Origin: Luteolibacter ambystomatis
Lineage (GTDB): Bacteria; Verrucomicrobiota; Verrucomicrobiia; Verrucomicrobiales; Akkermansiaceae
DNA length: 64,000 bases
NCBI RefSeq assembly: GCF_018137965.1
Contig: NZ_CP073100.1
Coordinates: forward strand, 3,669,754-3,733,753
Direction: 5' to 3'
Made by a program: the position numbers and the translations under genes. The notes below the pieces were generated by a model, which worked only from the letters and a program-made list of their open reading frames with translations, did no database searches and was not told where the DNA came from. Positions 19,796 through 28,695 of the stretch are shown piece by piece. How positions within the stretch are numbered: position 1 is the first letter of the stretch; each line of letters opens with the position of its first letter.

Positions 19796-20770
19796 TCACC
19801 CCTGTCCCGGCTTCTTCCCTTCCTCTCCAGCGATATTCTTCTGCCACAACGATGACGGCGGCAGGTCCTTCGGACGGCAGATGATGATGCCGGTGTGCTT
19901 CGACATGCTGTTGAGGTAGTCGGTGATCGGGCGATCAATGACGACCATGCGGCCCTTGTCCCGGTCCGATGTGGCGTGGGTGAAGTACGCGCGGCCGTTC
20001 ACCCGCACGATCAGTCCGACGTGTGAGGTATAGGCGCTGGTATCGGCACAAGTGATGGCACAGACATCACCATCGGCGAGATACTTCTCGATGGCCGGCA
20101 CCTTGGACTTGGGCACGTAGGACACGGGCAGCCTGGAAACGCGGGCTTCCACCTGGGCCATGCCGGGCAGGAGTCCGGGATTGCTCCGGAGGTAGCGGTA
20201 GCTTTTCCACTGCACCGTCATCTCGCGGATTTCACGGCTGAGGCGCTCGGCGCCCGGGATGCGCGGGGTGATGTTTTCCGCGATGCCGCGGCGCTGGTTG
20301 TCGTAGAAGACTTCCTCAAGCTGGTGCATGCGACTGAGATATTCGCCGGTGCAGCGTCCGCCGCGGTAGCGTTCCAGCTCGACCATTTGAAGCAGGTCCT
20401 CGGGCTTGTAGGGGCCGGGCTTGTAGGCGATGAGGCGCGCCATCGCGAGGGCGTTCTCGTAGTAGGTCCAGCAGTCCAGCGCGGTGAGATTCACCACCGG
20501 CGACTCGATGCGGTCGTCCACTTCCAGCGTGTAGTTTTGGTACGGCGTTCCTACGAGTTCGCGCGCGATGCGGATGGTGCGCGCACCGAGCGGCAGGGCT
20601 CGCCAGTTCTCACGTTCGGCCTTGGCCATGATCGCCTGGAATTTCGTCTGCCCCTTGAACACCGTGTCCATCGGCAACCGCGGCATGGACGGCGGCGGCA
20701 GCACGTCCGCATGGGAGGAAACACCGAGGCAGAAAATCGCGGCGGAGAGGGCGAGGACTTTCCCGATCAT
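19796..20770 (-). CDS. DUF1460 family (N-acetylmuramoyl-L-alanine amidase-like) protein
   Basis: The 324-aa exported protein has a signal peptide (MIGKVLALSAAIFCLGVSSHA). The DUF1460 signature follows: ELVGTPYQNYTLE, then VVNLTALDCWTYYENALAMAR with the candidate nucleophile Cys100. Further on are RYRGGRCTGEYLSRMH and the C-terminal VCAITCADTSAYTSHVGLIV with YFTHATSD, containing the probable catalytic His. These enzymes adopt an NlpC/P60-like fold and are thought to act on cell-wall peptides. ATG 20770 is preferred over 20803 because it heads the signal peptide. It probably acts in peptidoglycan recycling or remodelling. Confidence 0.82.
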   Translation of the reverse strand: MIGKVLALSAAIFCLGVSSHADVLPPPSMPRLPMDTVFKGQTKFQAIMAKAERENWRALPLGARTIRIARELVGTPYQNYTLEVDDRIESPVVNLTALDCWTYYENALAMARLIAYKPGPYKPEDLLQMVELERYRGGRCTGEYLSRMHQLEEVFYDNQRRGIAENITPRIPGAERLSREIREMTVQWKSYRYLRSNPGLLPGMAQVEARVSRLPVSYVPKSKVPAIEKYLADGDVCAITCADTSAYTSHVGLIVRVNGRAYFTHATSDRDKGRMVVIDRPITDYLNSMSKHTGIIICRPKDLPPSSLWQKNIAGEEGKKPGQG

Positions 20771-20927
20771 CCGCGCAGCATACGGGCCCCAGCCCAAAAG
20801 CAAAGGCGGGATTCCAACAGCTAGATGCGGCCGCCGGCGCTAATGCTTTCGGACTAGCGGGCGGCTTTCCCTTTGCAGGACTGCCCGGGTATTTTACGAT
20901 TCCAAATTATTGCATTCAATATTTACC

Positions 20928-23600
20928 GTGATCCCAAAGTCCTTCCTTTGCCTTCTTCTTGGTTCGTTTGCGATCCTCCCAGGCCATACCGCCGAAGTCA
21001 GCAACGACCTCGACTGGCCTGCGCAAACCCGCGAAACCCGCCCGTGGACCCGCTGGTGGTGGCTCGGCAGCGCGGTGGACCGGCCGAATCTCACCCGCCA
21101 GCTCGCGCTCTTTCGTGAGGCCGGAATCGGTGGCGTGGAGATCTGCCCGCTGTATGGCGCGAAGGGCTACGAGAACCGCTATCTCGATTTCCTCTCGCCC
21201 GGCTGGATGGAAATGCTCGACCACACCACGGCGGAAGCGAACCGCCTCGATCTCGGCGTGGACCTCACCACCGGCACCGGCTGGCCCTTCGGCGGCCCGT
21301 GGGTGAGGAAAGAGGATTCCTCCGCCAAGGTGATCCTCAAGAAGATGGATGCGTCCGCTTTGGACGGCCTCAAGGAGCCCGCGAAGAAGGGCACGCTCCA
21401 ATGTCTCATCGCGGTATCCGAAAAGGGCGAAAGTCTCGACCTCACCGCGAAATGGAAGGACGGCCGGCTCGATTGGACGGTGCCGCAAGGCACGTGGACG
21501 CTCTACAGCGTCTGGCAGCAAAGCGGCATCCAGCAGGTGAAACGACCCGCGCCCGGCGGGGAGGGCAACGTCCTCGATCCATTCTCGATGAAGGCGCTGG
21601 ACCGCTATCTGGGCAAATTCGATGAAGCATTCTCGAACTACAAGGGCGCGCCACCGCGCTCGCACTTCCATGACTCCTTCGAGTACTTCGGAGCGACCTG
21701 GACGAACGATCTCTTCGCCGAATTCCAGGCACGGCGCGGCTACGATCTGCGTAGTAAATTACCCGCACTCTTTGGCGAAGGCGATCCGGACACGATGGCA
21801 CGCGTGAAGGGCGACTATCGCTCGACCATCGCGGAACTGCATCTCGCCTATATCCAGCGCTGGACCGCCTGGGCTCACGCTCACGACAGTCTCACCCGCG
21901 ATCAGGCCCACGGCTCGCCCGGAAATCTGGTGGACCTCTACGCCGCCGCAGACATCCCGGAAACGGAGATCTTCGGCTCATTGGATGAAAAGCTCTGGCC
22001 GATGCTCCAATTCGCGTCCTCCGCGGCGCATCTCAAGGGCAGCCGCCTCAGTTCGTCCGAATCCTTCACCTGGCTGGGCGAGCACTTCCAGACCACACTG
22101 GCGGAGGCGAAGCCCGCGGCGGACATCCTGTTCCTCTCCGGAGTGAACCATGTTTTTTTCCACGGCATCCCCTATTCTCCCGCCGAGGCCCCATGGCCCG
22201 GCTGGCAGTTCTACGCGGCGGTGAACTTCGGCCCGCAGGGTGGACTGTGGCGCGATCTCCCGGCCTTCAACGGCTACCTCACGCGTTGCCAATCGATCCT
22301 GCAAAGCGGCGCGCCGGACAACGACGTGCTGCTGTATTTTCCGATGGATGATCTCTTCCACCAGGCGGATGACCTGCTGATCCCCTTCACCGTTCACAAT
22401 GCGGAAGCAGTGATGGCGAAGCACTCGTTCTACCAGACCGCGCATGCTCTCACGGAACACGGCTATACCTATGATCACGTTTCGGATGCGTTCCTGAAGC
22501 AGGCCTCCGCCTCTTCCAATGGAGTCTCCATCGGCAAAACCAACTACCGCGCGATCATCGTTCCGCGCTGCCGCGTGATTCCGCATGCGACGATGGAGAA
22601 GTTCGCGGCATTGGCCCGCGATGGCGCGAAGGTGTTGTTTCTCGATGCGACACCGGAGGACGTTCCCGGCTTGAACGATCTTGAAAAGCGGCGGGCCGCA
22701 TTGCGTACCGTAGTTCGGGAAAACAAGGATCGTCTCTCCATCGGCAGCGATGCCGTCGCGATGCTGGAGAAGGCGGGGGTGCCGCGCGAGACCGCCACCG
22801 ACCAGGGACTGCGTTTCATCCGCCGCACCCACGTCAGGGGTCGGCATTACTTCTTCGTGAACCGGGGCAAAGAGGCGGTCAACGGCTGGGTGCCGATCAC
22901 CGTGCCGGCGAAATCCGCGGTGATTCTCGATCCGATGCAAGCGGACCGCACCGGCTTGGCCCGGATCCAGACGGACAACCAAGGCGCGAAAATCTTCCTT
23001 CAGCTCGAACCCGGAGAGTCCTGCATTGTCCGGACATTTACGACGGATACCGTAGCAGGCCGCGCGTGGGACTACGATGAGCCGGCGGGTGGAGCAAAGA
23101 CCGTGGACGGCACCTGGCAAGTCCGCTTCATCGACGGCGGGCCGGAGTTGCCCGGTCCTTTCCAAACCAAGCAGCTCCTCTCCTGGACAGTCTCAGGAGA
23201 CGTGGAGGCCAGGCGCTTCGCCGGCACCGCGCTCTACAGCACCGAGGTGCAGATACCCGAAGGCGCGAATGAGTGGATCCTGGATCTTGGTCGCGTGTGC
23301 GAGAGCGCCCGGGTGCGGGTGAATGGCAAGGACGCGGGCGTGGCATGGAGCGCGCCCTTCCGGGTGCATCTTGGCACGCTGCTCCATCCCGGGAACAACA
23401 CGCTGGAGGTGGAGGTGGCCAACCTCGCCGCCAACCGCATCGCCGATCTCGATCGGCGCAAGGTGGATTGGAAATACTTCCACGAGATCAATTTCGTGGG
23501 GAAAGACTACAAACCTTTCGATGCCTCCAAGTGGCCGGAGCGGGATTCGGGGCTGTTGGGGCCTGTGAAATTGGTGCCGGTGAAGAAAAGGGAGCCCTAA
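20928..23600 (+). CDS. Secreted glycoside hydrolase, GH106 (alpha-L-rhamnosidase)-like
   Basis: The ~890-aa product has a signal peptide and then the GH106-type N-terminus: RPWTRWWWLGSAVDRPNLTR, GIGGVEICPLYGAKGYE and DLTTGTGWPFGGPWV. A central catalytic region follows with FHDSFEYFGATWT, HLKGSRLSSSESFTW and GVNHVFFHGIPYSP. The C-terminus is a jelly-roll/galactose-binding-like domain (ALYSTEVQIPEGANEWILDLG, NGKDAGVAWSAPF, GNNTLEVEVAN). GTG 20928 starts right at the signal peptide; a TTG at 20910 would add six residues. Known GH106 enzymes release alpha-L-rhamnose from pectins and related polymers, so export and a sulfatase-rich neighbourhood fit polysaccharide breakdown. The exact substrate is not deducible. 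Confidence 0.82.
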   Translation: MIPKSFLCLLLGSFAILPGHTAEVSNDLDWPAQTRETRPWTRWWWLGSAVDRPNLTRQLALFREAGIGGVEICPLYGAKGYENRYLDFLSPGWMEMLDHTTAEANRLDLGVDLTTGTGWPFGGPWVRKEDSSAKVILKKMDASALDGLKEPAKKGTLQCLIAVSEKGESLDLTAKWKDGRLDWTVPQGTWTLYSVWQQSGIQQVKRPAPGGEGNVLDPFSMKALDRYLGKFDEAFSNYKGAPPRSHFHDSFEYFGATWTNDLFAEFQARRGYDLRSKLPALFGEGDPDTMARVKGDYRSTIAELHLAYIQRWTAWAHAHDSLTRDQAHGSPGNLVDLYAAADIPETEIFGSLDEKLWPMLQFASSAAHLKGSRLSSSESFTWLGEHFQTTLAEAKPAADILFLSGVNHVFFHGIPYSPAEAPWPGWQFYAAVNFGPQGGLWRDLPAFNGYLTRCQSILQSGAPDNDVLLYFPMDDLFHQADDLLIPFTVHNAEAVMAKHSFYQTAHALTEHGYTYDHVSDAFLKQASASSNGVSIGKTNYRAIIVPRCRVIPHATMEKFAALARDGAKVLFLDATPEDVPGLNDLEKRRAALRTVVRENKDRLSIGSDAVAMLEKAGVPRETATDQGLRFIRRTHVRGRHYFFVNRGKEAVNGWVPITVPAKSAVILDPMQADRTGLARIQTDNQGAKIFLQLEPGESCIVRTFTTDTVAGRAWDYDEPAGGAKTVDGTWQVRFIDGGPELPGPFQTKQLLSWTVSGDVEARRFAGTALYSTEVQIPEGANEWILDLGRVCESARVRVNGKDAGVAWSAPFRVHLGTLLHPGNNTLEVEVANLAANRIADLDRRKVDWKYFHEINFVGKDYKPFDASKWPERDSGLLGPVKLVPVKKREP

Positions 23601-23911
23601 AACAGAGTCAGACTCTACCGACCTCGAAGAGGTCGCGGAAAATAGCCGGAGGTTGAGGAGCCTTGGCGACGACACCTCCGGATATTGGTCTCCTTTTGAA
23701 TCCGCACCCATGCGTCAGCGGGGTGCCAAAGGGCGGAAATTCATGGAGAGCGCTATGAATAGAACATCACAGTCCTGCCCGCCCTGCTGCGACCCACTCC
23801 GGGGTCGATAAAATATAAGAGAACCTTCCACCCGGAGGTCGCTGCGCGACACTCCGGCTATTTTCCGCGACCTCTCCGAGGTCGGAGAGCAAACTTCCGC
23901 GCTATCGCATC
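23601..23911. other. Repeat-rich intergenic region (311 bp)
   Basis: There is no convincing gene here. The stretch holds a large inverted-repeat element (23618-23885, listed separately). Inside it are short palindromes such as CGACCCACTCCGGGGTCG near 23794 and a small AT-rich patch (ATAAAATATAAGAGAA). Short open frames across it have no plausible coding features. Confidence 0.6.
23618..23885. repeat. REPIN/MITE-like inverted-repeat element, 268 bp
   Basis: Terminal arms of 34 nt (23618-23651 and 23852-23885) are complementary at 33 of 34 positions. Each arm contains a hairpin of the form CGACCTC...GAGGTCG followed by CGGAAAATAGCCGGAG, and each is bordered internally by a second palindrome (CCGGAGGT...ACCTCCGG on the left, CCGGAGGTCGC...GCGAC.CTCCGG on the right). 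I see no target-site duplication and no transposase in or near it. Confidence 0.75.
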
Positions 23912-25354
23912 TCACGCGATGATCCCGTCCACTACCTTGCCGAAGACATCCGTCAAACGGAAGTCACGGCCGGAGTAGTGGTAGGTCAGCCGCTCATGAT
24001 CGAAACCGAGCAGGTGCAGGATCGTCGCGTGTAGGTCATGCACGTGCACCGGCTGGTCCACGGCCTTGAAGCCGAACTCATCGGTCGAGCCATGCACGTG
24101 CCCGCCCTTCACACCGCCACCGGCCATCCACATCGTGAAGCCGTAGTGGTTGTGATCGCGGCCTTTCATTTCACCCTTGTTCGATCCAGCCTGCGGCAAT
24201 TCGACCGTCGGCGTGCGCCCGAACTCACCACCCCAGATCACCAGCGTATCATCGAGCATGCCGCGCATCTTCAGATCCGCGAGGAACGCGCCGATCGCCT
24301 GGTCGCATTCTCCTGCCAGGCGGCGGTGATCCTCGATATTGTCATGGCTGTCCCACGGCTGGCCGTTGCCATGCCAGAGCTGGATGAACCGCACGCCGCG
24401 CTCCAACAACCGGCGCGCCATCAGGCACTGCCTCGCGAAGTTGCCGGGACCATACATGTCACGGACATGCGAAGGCTCCTTCGAAACATCGAAGGCGTCC
24501 GTCGCCTCGCTCTGCATGCGATAGGCCAGTTCAAAGCTGCGAATGCGTGCTTCCAGCTGCGGATCGTGCGAACGCTCGGCGAGATGGCGGTCATTGAGCT
24601 CGCGCAACAGATCGAGCTGCGCCATCTGGCGGCCATCGCGCGCAGTCGGGTTGCGCAGGTTCTCGATCATCTTGTCCAATTCCTGGATCGAGCTGTCGAG
24701 ATAGGTTCCTTGGAACGAGCCGGGCAGGAACGCGGAGCGCCAGTTTTCCGTTCGTTTGATCGGCATGCCGCCGGGGCACATCGAGATGTACGCGGGCAGG
24801 TCTTCATTGCCACTGCCGAGACCGTAGGTGACCCAGGAGCCCATCGAGGGGCGCGCAAGCCGGCCATCCCCGCAGTTCATCAGCATCAGCGATGGCTCGT
24901 GATTCGGCACGTCCGCCGTCATCGAGCGGATCACACAGAGATCGTCCGCGTGCTTTGCGGTGTGCTTGAACAGCTCGCTGACCTCCAGTCCGCACTCTCC
25001 GTAGCGGTCGAACTTGAAAGGCGAACGCAGTGCTGCACCGGTGGGGCGCTCGGTCTTCAATCCATCGAGCGAAATCGCCTTGCCGTGCTGCTGGTCGAGC
25101 AGCGGCTTCGGATCGAAGGTATCCACCTGCGACGGCCCGCCGTTCATGAACAGATGCACCACCCGCTTCGCCTTCGGCTCGAAGTGCGGACCGGCCAGCA
25201 GGGGAGTCCCCGGCGCGGGAGCCGCAGTCATGGCGGAAGCCCGACCGCCTCCCAGCAGACTGCCGAGCGCAAGGCCGCCGAAACCCATCCCGCAGCGGCG
25301 GAGGAAATCGCGCCGGTCGAGAATGAGATCCTTGGCTGAAAGCGAGTGCCCCAT
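23912..25354 (-). CDS. DUF1501 domain-containing secreted protein
   Basis: The 480-aa protein begins with a Tat-type signal (LDRRDFLRRCGMGFGGLALGSLL, RR at residues 14-15), so it is probably exported folded. The DUF1501 body shows AKRVVHLFMNGGPSQVDTFDPKP, VCVIRSM-like LCVIRSMTADVPNHEPS, RPSMGSWVTYGLGS, FIQLWHGNGQPWDSHDNI and WGGEFGRTPTVEL, with GRDHNHYGFTMWMAGGGVKGG. It is a sulfatase/alkaline-phosphatase-fold family of unknown reaction, expanded in Planctomycetes and Verrucomicrobia. It lies 6 bp downstream of the DUF1549/DUF1553 gene and forms the usual pair with it. Confidence 0.93.
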   Translation of the reverse strand: MGHSLSAKDLILDRRDFLRRCGMGFGGLALGSLLGGGRASAMTAAPAPGTPLLAGPHFEPKAKRVVHLFMNGGPSQVDTFDPKPLLDQQHGKAISLDGLKTERPTGAALRSPFKFDRYGECGLEVSELFKHTAKHADDLCVIRSMTADVPNHEPSLMLMNCGDGRLARPSMGSWVTYGLGSGNEDLPAYISMCPGGMPIKRTENWRSAFLPGSFQGTYLDSSIQELDKMIENLRNPTARDGRQMAQLDLLRELNDRHLAERSHDPQLEARIRSFELAYRMQSEATDAFDVSKEPSHVRDMYGPGNFARQCLMARRLLERGVRFIQLWHGNGQPWDSHDNIEDHRRLAGECDQAIGAFLADLKMRGMLDDTLVIWGGEFGRTPTVELPQAGSNKGEMKGRDHNHYGFTMWMAGGGVKGGHVHGSTDEFGFKAVDQPVHVHDLHATILHLLGFDHERLTYHYSGRDFRLTDVFGKVVDGIIA

Positions 25355-25360
25355 GGAATT

Positions 25361-28135
25361 TCAGTCGATGAAGTTGAATTCGTTCGAGGCCCAGAGCATC
25401 TGCACCACATCCGCCCACGGATTGCTGGTGGCGGCCACCGCTGCGGGCGCATTCGGACGGGGGAACTCACTGGTGAAGTTCCCGACCACCGTGGGTTTCG
25501 CCGAGGATGTTTCGCGGCCCATGACTTTCACCGTCCAGGCGATGCCCCCGCACGAATCGCCATCCGGAGCGCGCAGGACGAGATCCATCGTGTCCCCGGC
25601 TTTCACCGGCACCCATTGGCCTGCGGCATCGATGGTGCTCTCCGGCGCGAACCTGCCCTCACCCACCGGGCGGGTCCCTTGTGCGTCGATCCTCCAGGCC
25701 AGGGTATCGCCGCTCTTCTGGGTGCGCTTGAGATGAGCGGTCATCTTGACCTCGCCGGAGGCATTCGCACGCCAGCGCAGGATCATGGCATGACGGTTGG
25801 AAACATGCCCGCCACCCGCACCGACGTTCAGCCAGCGGATCGGCGCGGTCGCGGGATCGGGACCGGTTTTCCAAACGTCATCCGCGAACAACGGGAACTC
25901 TCGTACTTCCAGCGGCAGCGTGGGGCTGTCATCGGCATGACGGATCTCCCACGTTCCGCCGAGCTTCGGCTGGTAGTTGGCCGGATTCACCCGCGACAGC
26001 CATTGCACGATCGCGGACGATTCGCTCTGGCTCGGCTCACGCTGGAACAACCGCCGGTAAAGCCACGCGACGCGCGAGGCATCGTCCGGAAGCCCCTTGA
26101 ATTCCGGAGCATCCGCGAGAGCCGAAGCACGGCGAACCAGCAGCGGACTGTTCAGGAAATACAACGCCTGCTGTGGCACCGTCGTCTGGGTGCGGCCCGC
26201 GCTGAGATGATCCGGATGCGGCAGGTCGAATGACACGAACACACCGGGCAAGGCATAGCGGTCGATGAATGAATAGACGCTGCGGCGGTTGTCCGAAGCC
26301 GGCTCGTCGATCTTCAGCGAGCGTCCGCCAACCGCCTTCGTTTCCAAGCTGCCCGCGGACGCAAGCAGGCGGTCGCGCATCGCCTCGAAATCGAAACGAC
26401 GCCGGTTCCATTTCCAGAAGCGCGTGTTCGCCTCATCGATGCGGTCGTTCTCCGCAGGTCCATCCGCGGAAAGCCGGAAGGCCTGGGAGGTGACGAGCAG
26501 GCGGTTCAACTCCTTCACCGAACCCCCGTTTTCCGTGAACCACACCGCGAGATAGTCGAGCAGCGGCAGTAGTGGCGGCGCAGCCTGCTGCGTTCCGAAG
26601 TCGGACGGATCGGCCAAGGGTGCGCCGAAATTCCATGCCCACACCCGGTTCACCATCACGCGGGCGGTGAGCGGATTCTTGGGATCAGCAATCTTTTCCG
26701 CCAGCGAGAGTCGCGCGCTGCGATCCTTCGGAAACACTTCGCCACCGAGGAAGCTGAACCAATGGCGGTCGAACTTGTCGCCGCGCATCGCGGGATTGCC
26801 ACGCTTGAACACAACGGCGTCGTTCCACTTCGGCTTGTCCTGGAGCGTCATCGCCCTCGGCGGCGAGCCGGGATGCTCGGCCTGGAGCTTGCTCATGGCA
26901 CTGGCGCGCTTGCGGCGGGCGTTGTCGTCCTCCGTGTCCATGATGCCAGTCACACGGTCCGTCTCGTAGGACATCGGGCAGGACTGGTCTTTCGAAAACT
27001 CCGCGAACTCCCCGCCCGCCATCCACTCTTCCGCGAGTTTCGCACACGCTGCTTTTTTCCCCGCATCATCGGCAACGACCATCTCGCGATCCCAGTCGGC
27101 GAGACGCTGCGGCACCTTGTCGCCGGTAGTCTTTTTCTTCAGCCAATCGCGCCATTGCAGGACTGCTTTCGCGCGATAACGACCGCGCTTGAATGACTCG
27201 GACGCGGCCATGCCGTGCTCCCAGCCCTGGGATTTCGCACGCCAGCCGAGATCGAGATACACCGCCAGCGAGTCCTTGTTGTGGAGATGATCCACCAGCC
27301 CCTGCCGCACGGCGAGATCCTCCTTCTCCAACTTGTCCGACTCGGCCTGATAGGCTTTGAGCGCGGCTTCATCGCCCGGCATTCCAACCACCGGCTTCTG
27401 TTCGGGCTCGGTGGTGTTGTCGAAGATCGAGTAGAGCGAGTAGTAGTCCTGCGTGGTGATCGGGTCGAACTTGTGATCGTGGCAACGGGCGCAAGACACC
27501 GTGCTGGCCATGAAGCCGCGGGTGACCACGTCCACACGGTCGTCGATCGTCTCCTCATGCCCGGAACGCGGACCCACGGTGATAAAACCGAGCGCGGCAA
27601 GATCCGGATGATCGGGGCGGTCCACCATCAGGTCCGCGGCGATTTGAAGCTCCACGAAGCGCGCGTATGGCAAATCCCGGTTGAAGGAACGGATCAGCCA
27701 ATCGCGGTAGGTGTAGGCGAAGGGATAGCGGTTGTCCTGGTCGAAGTTGTAGCCGCTGGTATCGGCATAGCGGGCCACATCCATCCAGTGGCGCGCCCAG
27801 CGCTCGCCATAGGCCGGGCTGGCGAGCAGTTCCTCGGCCAGCGCCTTGCGGGTGGCGTCATCCGGCTGCTTTTCGATGCGTGCGAGTTGGGCTGCGGACG
27901 GCGGCAGGCCGGTGAGAGTGTAGGCGGCGCGTTCCAGCCACTGGTGCGGCGAAGTTTCCGAAGCGGCCTTTAGGCCGATCTTGGTCCGGGCATCTTCCAA
28001 GAAGGCATCCACCGGGTTCTTCCCTTCCGCACCTGCCGGGAGCACGGCCACCGGTGGCACGTACGACCAGTGCGGCTCCTCAGCCGCCACAGCGGCGAGA
28101 AAGGGCAACAGACCGATGAGCGCATGAATCCGCAT
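25361..28135 (-). CDS. DUF1549 and DUF1553 domain-containing secreted protein (PSD1 type)
   Basis: The 924-aa product has a short signal peptide (MRIHALIGLLPFLAAVAA). DUF1549 follows: NPVDAFLEDARTKIGL, TGLPPSAAQL, GERWARHWMDVARYADTSGYNFD, and a c-type-haem-like CARCHDHKFDPITTQDYYSLY near residues 213-233. DUF1553 then shows RLSLAEKIADPKNPLTARVMVNRVW, FGTQQAAPPLLPLLDYLA and QTTVPQQALYFLN. The classical N-terminal PSCyt1 haem domain is missing. The last ~150 residues (GTWEIRHADDSP..., GGGHVSNRHAMILRW) form an extra beta-rich, carbohydrate-binding-like module. The family is proposed to act with DUF1501 partners outside the cytoplasm; the reaction is unknown. Confidence 0.93.
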   Translation of the reverse strand: MRIHALIGLLPFLAAVAAEEPHWSYVPPVAVLPAGAEGKNPVDAFLEDARTKIGLKAASETSPHQWLERAAYTLTGLPPSAAQLARIEKQPDDATRKALAEELLASPAYGERWARHWMDVARYADTSGYNFDQDNRYPFAYTYRDWLIRSFNRDLPYARFVELQIAADLMVDRPDHPDLAALGFITVGPRSGHEETIDDRVDVVTRGFMASTVSCARCHDHKFDPITTQDYYSLYSIFDNTTEPEQKPVVGMPGDEAALKAYQAESDKLEKEDLAVRQGLVDHLHNKDSLAVYLDLGWRAKSQGWEHGMAASESFKRGRYRAKAVLQWRDWLKKKTTGDKVPQRLADWDREMVVADDAGKKAACAKLAEEWMAGGEFAEFSKDQSCPMSYETDRVTGIMDTEDDNARRKRASAMSKLQAEHPGSPPRAMTLQDKPKWNDAVVFKRGNPAMRGDKFDRHWFSFLGGEVFPKDRSARLSLAEKIADPKNPLTARVMVNRVWAWNFGAPLADPSDFGTQQAAPPLLPLLDYLAVWFTENGGSVKELNRLLVTSQAFRLSADGPAENDRIDEANTRFWKWNRRRFDFEAMRDRLLASAGSLETKAVGGRSLKIDEPASDNRRSVYSFIDRYALPGVFVSFDLPHPDHLSAGRTQTTVPQQALYFLNSPLLVRRASALADAPEFKGLPDDASRVAWLYRRLFQREPSQSESSAIVQWLSRVNPANYQPKLGGTWEIRHADDSPTLPLEVREFPLFADDVWKTGPDPATAPIRWLNVGAGGGHVSNRHAMILRWRANASGEVKMTAHLKRTQKSGDTLAWRIDAQGTRPVGEGRFAPESTIDAAGQWVPVKAGDTMDLVLRAPDGDSCGGIAWTVKVMGRETSSAKPTVVGNFTSEFPRPNAPAAVAATSNPWADVVQMLWASNEFNFID

Positions 28136-28236
28136 CCGACGACGACTCTCCTTATTCCTTAAGGGCGAGACGGGAGTCGGTGCACAATTCTTTCAGGCGC
28201 GGGCGGAAGCGCGCAATTTGCAAGTGGCAGCCCGGA

Positions 28237-28560
28237 TCAGGTCAGATCCTTGGTCTCGCCGCCGGCGTTCTTGATCACCGAAGCGATGCCGCCTTCGGCG
28301 CCATCCTCGCTGGCGTACTGCTGGCTCTGGCCGATCACCTGCCCATTGCCCGCTTTCAGGACGAAATAGGACTTTCCGGCAGAGGTCTGGCGGACCTCGA
28401 AGTTCTTCCGGTCCGTGCCGTTTTTCTTCACGGACTCGATGCCGTTCAGCGCCGAGGCCTTCGCCTCATAGCCCTCGCTGGAGAGGATGATCTCGCCATT
28501 GCCAGCCTTCAGACGGAAATAGAATTCACCGGACTTCTCGCTCTTGAACAGTTCGTACAT
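28237..28560 (-). CDS. YegP-like DUF1508 tandem-repeat protein
   Basis: The 107-aa product consists of two DUF1508 repeats: FYFRLKAGNGEIILSSEGYEAKASALNGIESVKKN and, about 50 residues later, SYFVLKAGNGQVIGQSQQYASEDGAEGGIASVIKN. Each repeat is a small beta-beta-beta-alpha unit. The family is widespread and of unclear function, probably cytoplasmic. Length and repeat spacing match family members. It is monocistronic, facing away from the M42 peptidase gene. Confidence 0.93.
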   Translation of the reverse strand: MYELFKSEKSGEFYFRLKAGNGEIILSSEGYEAKASALNGIESVKKNGTDRKNFEVRQTSAGKSYFVLKAGNGQVIGQSQQYASEDGAEGGIASVIKNAGGETKDLT

Positions 28561-28695
28561 GGTGGTTTTCGGATTCTCCGTGACTAACCGTTATTTCCCA
28601 CGGAAAGGCAAGTCCGCACCGAGTTTCCGCCATTGTCCTGAAGATGACCGTTCCCCGGGATTGCCAGAGCGGCGGCCCGTGCTTGAATAACCGGG

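Noticed and set aside
23715-23915. 66-codon minus-strand frame in the repeat-rich spacer
   Set aside because: It is composed of the inverted-repeat arm and palindromes and overlaps the repeat element; there is no sign of selection as protein.
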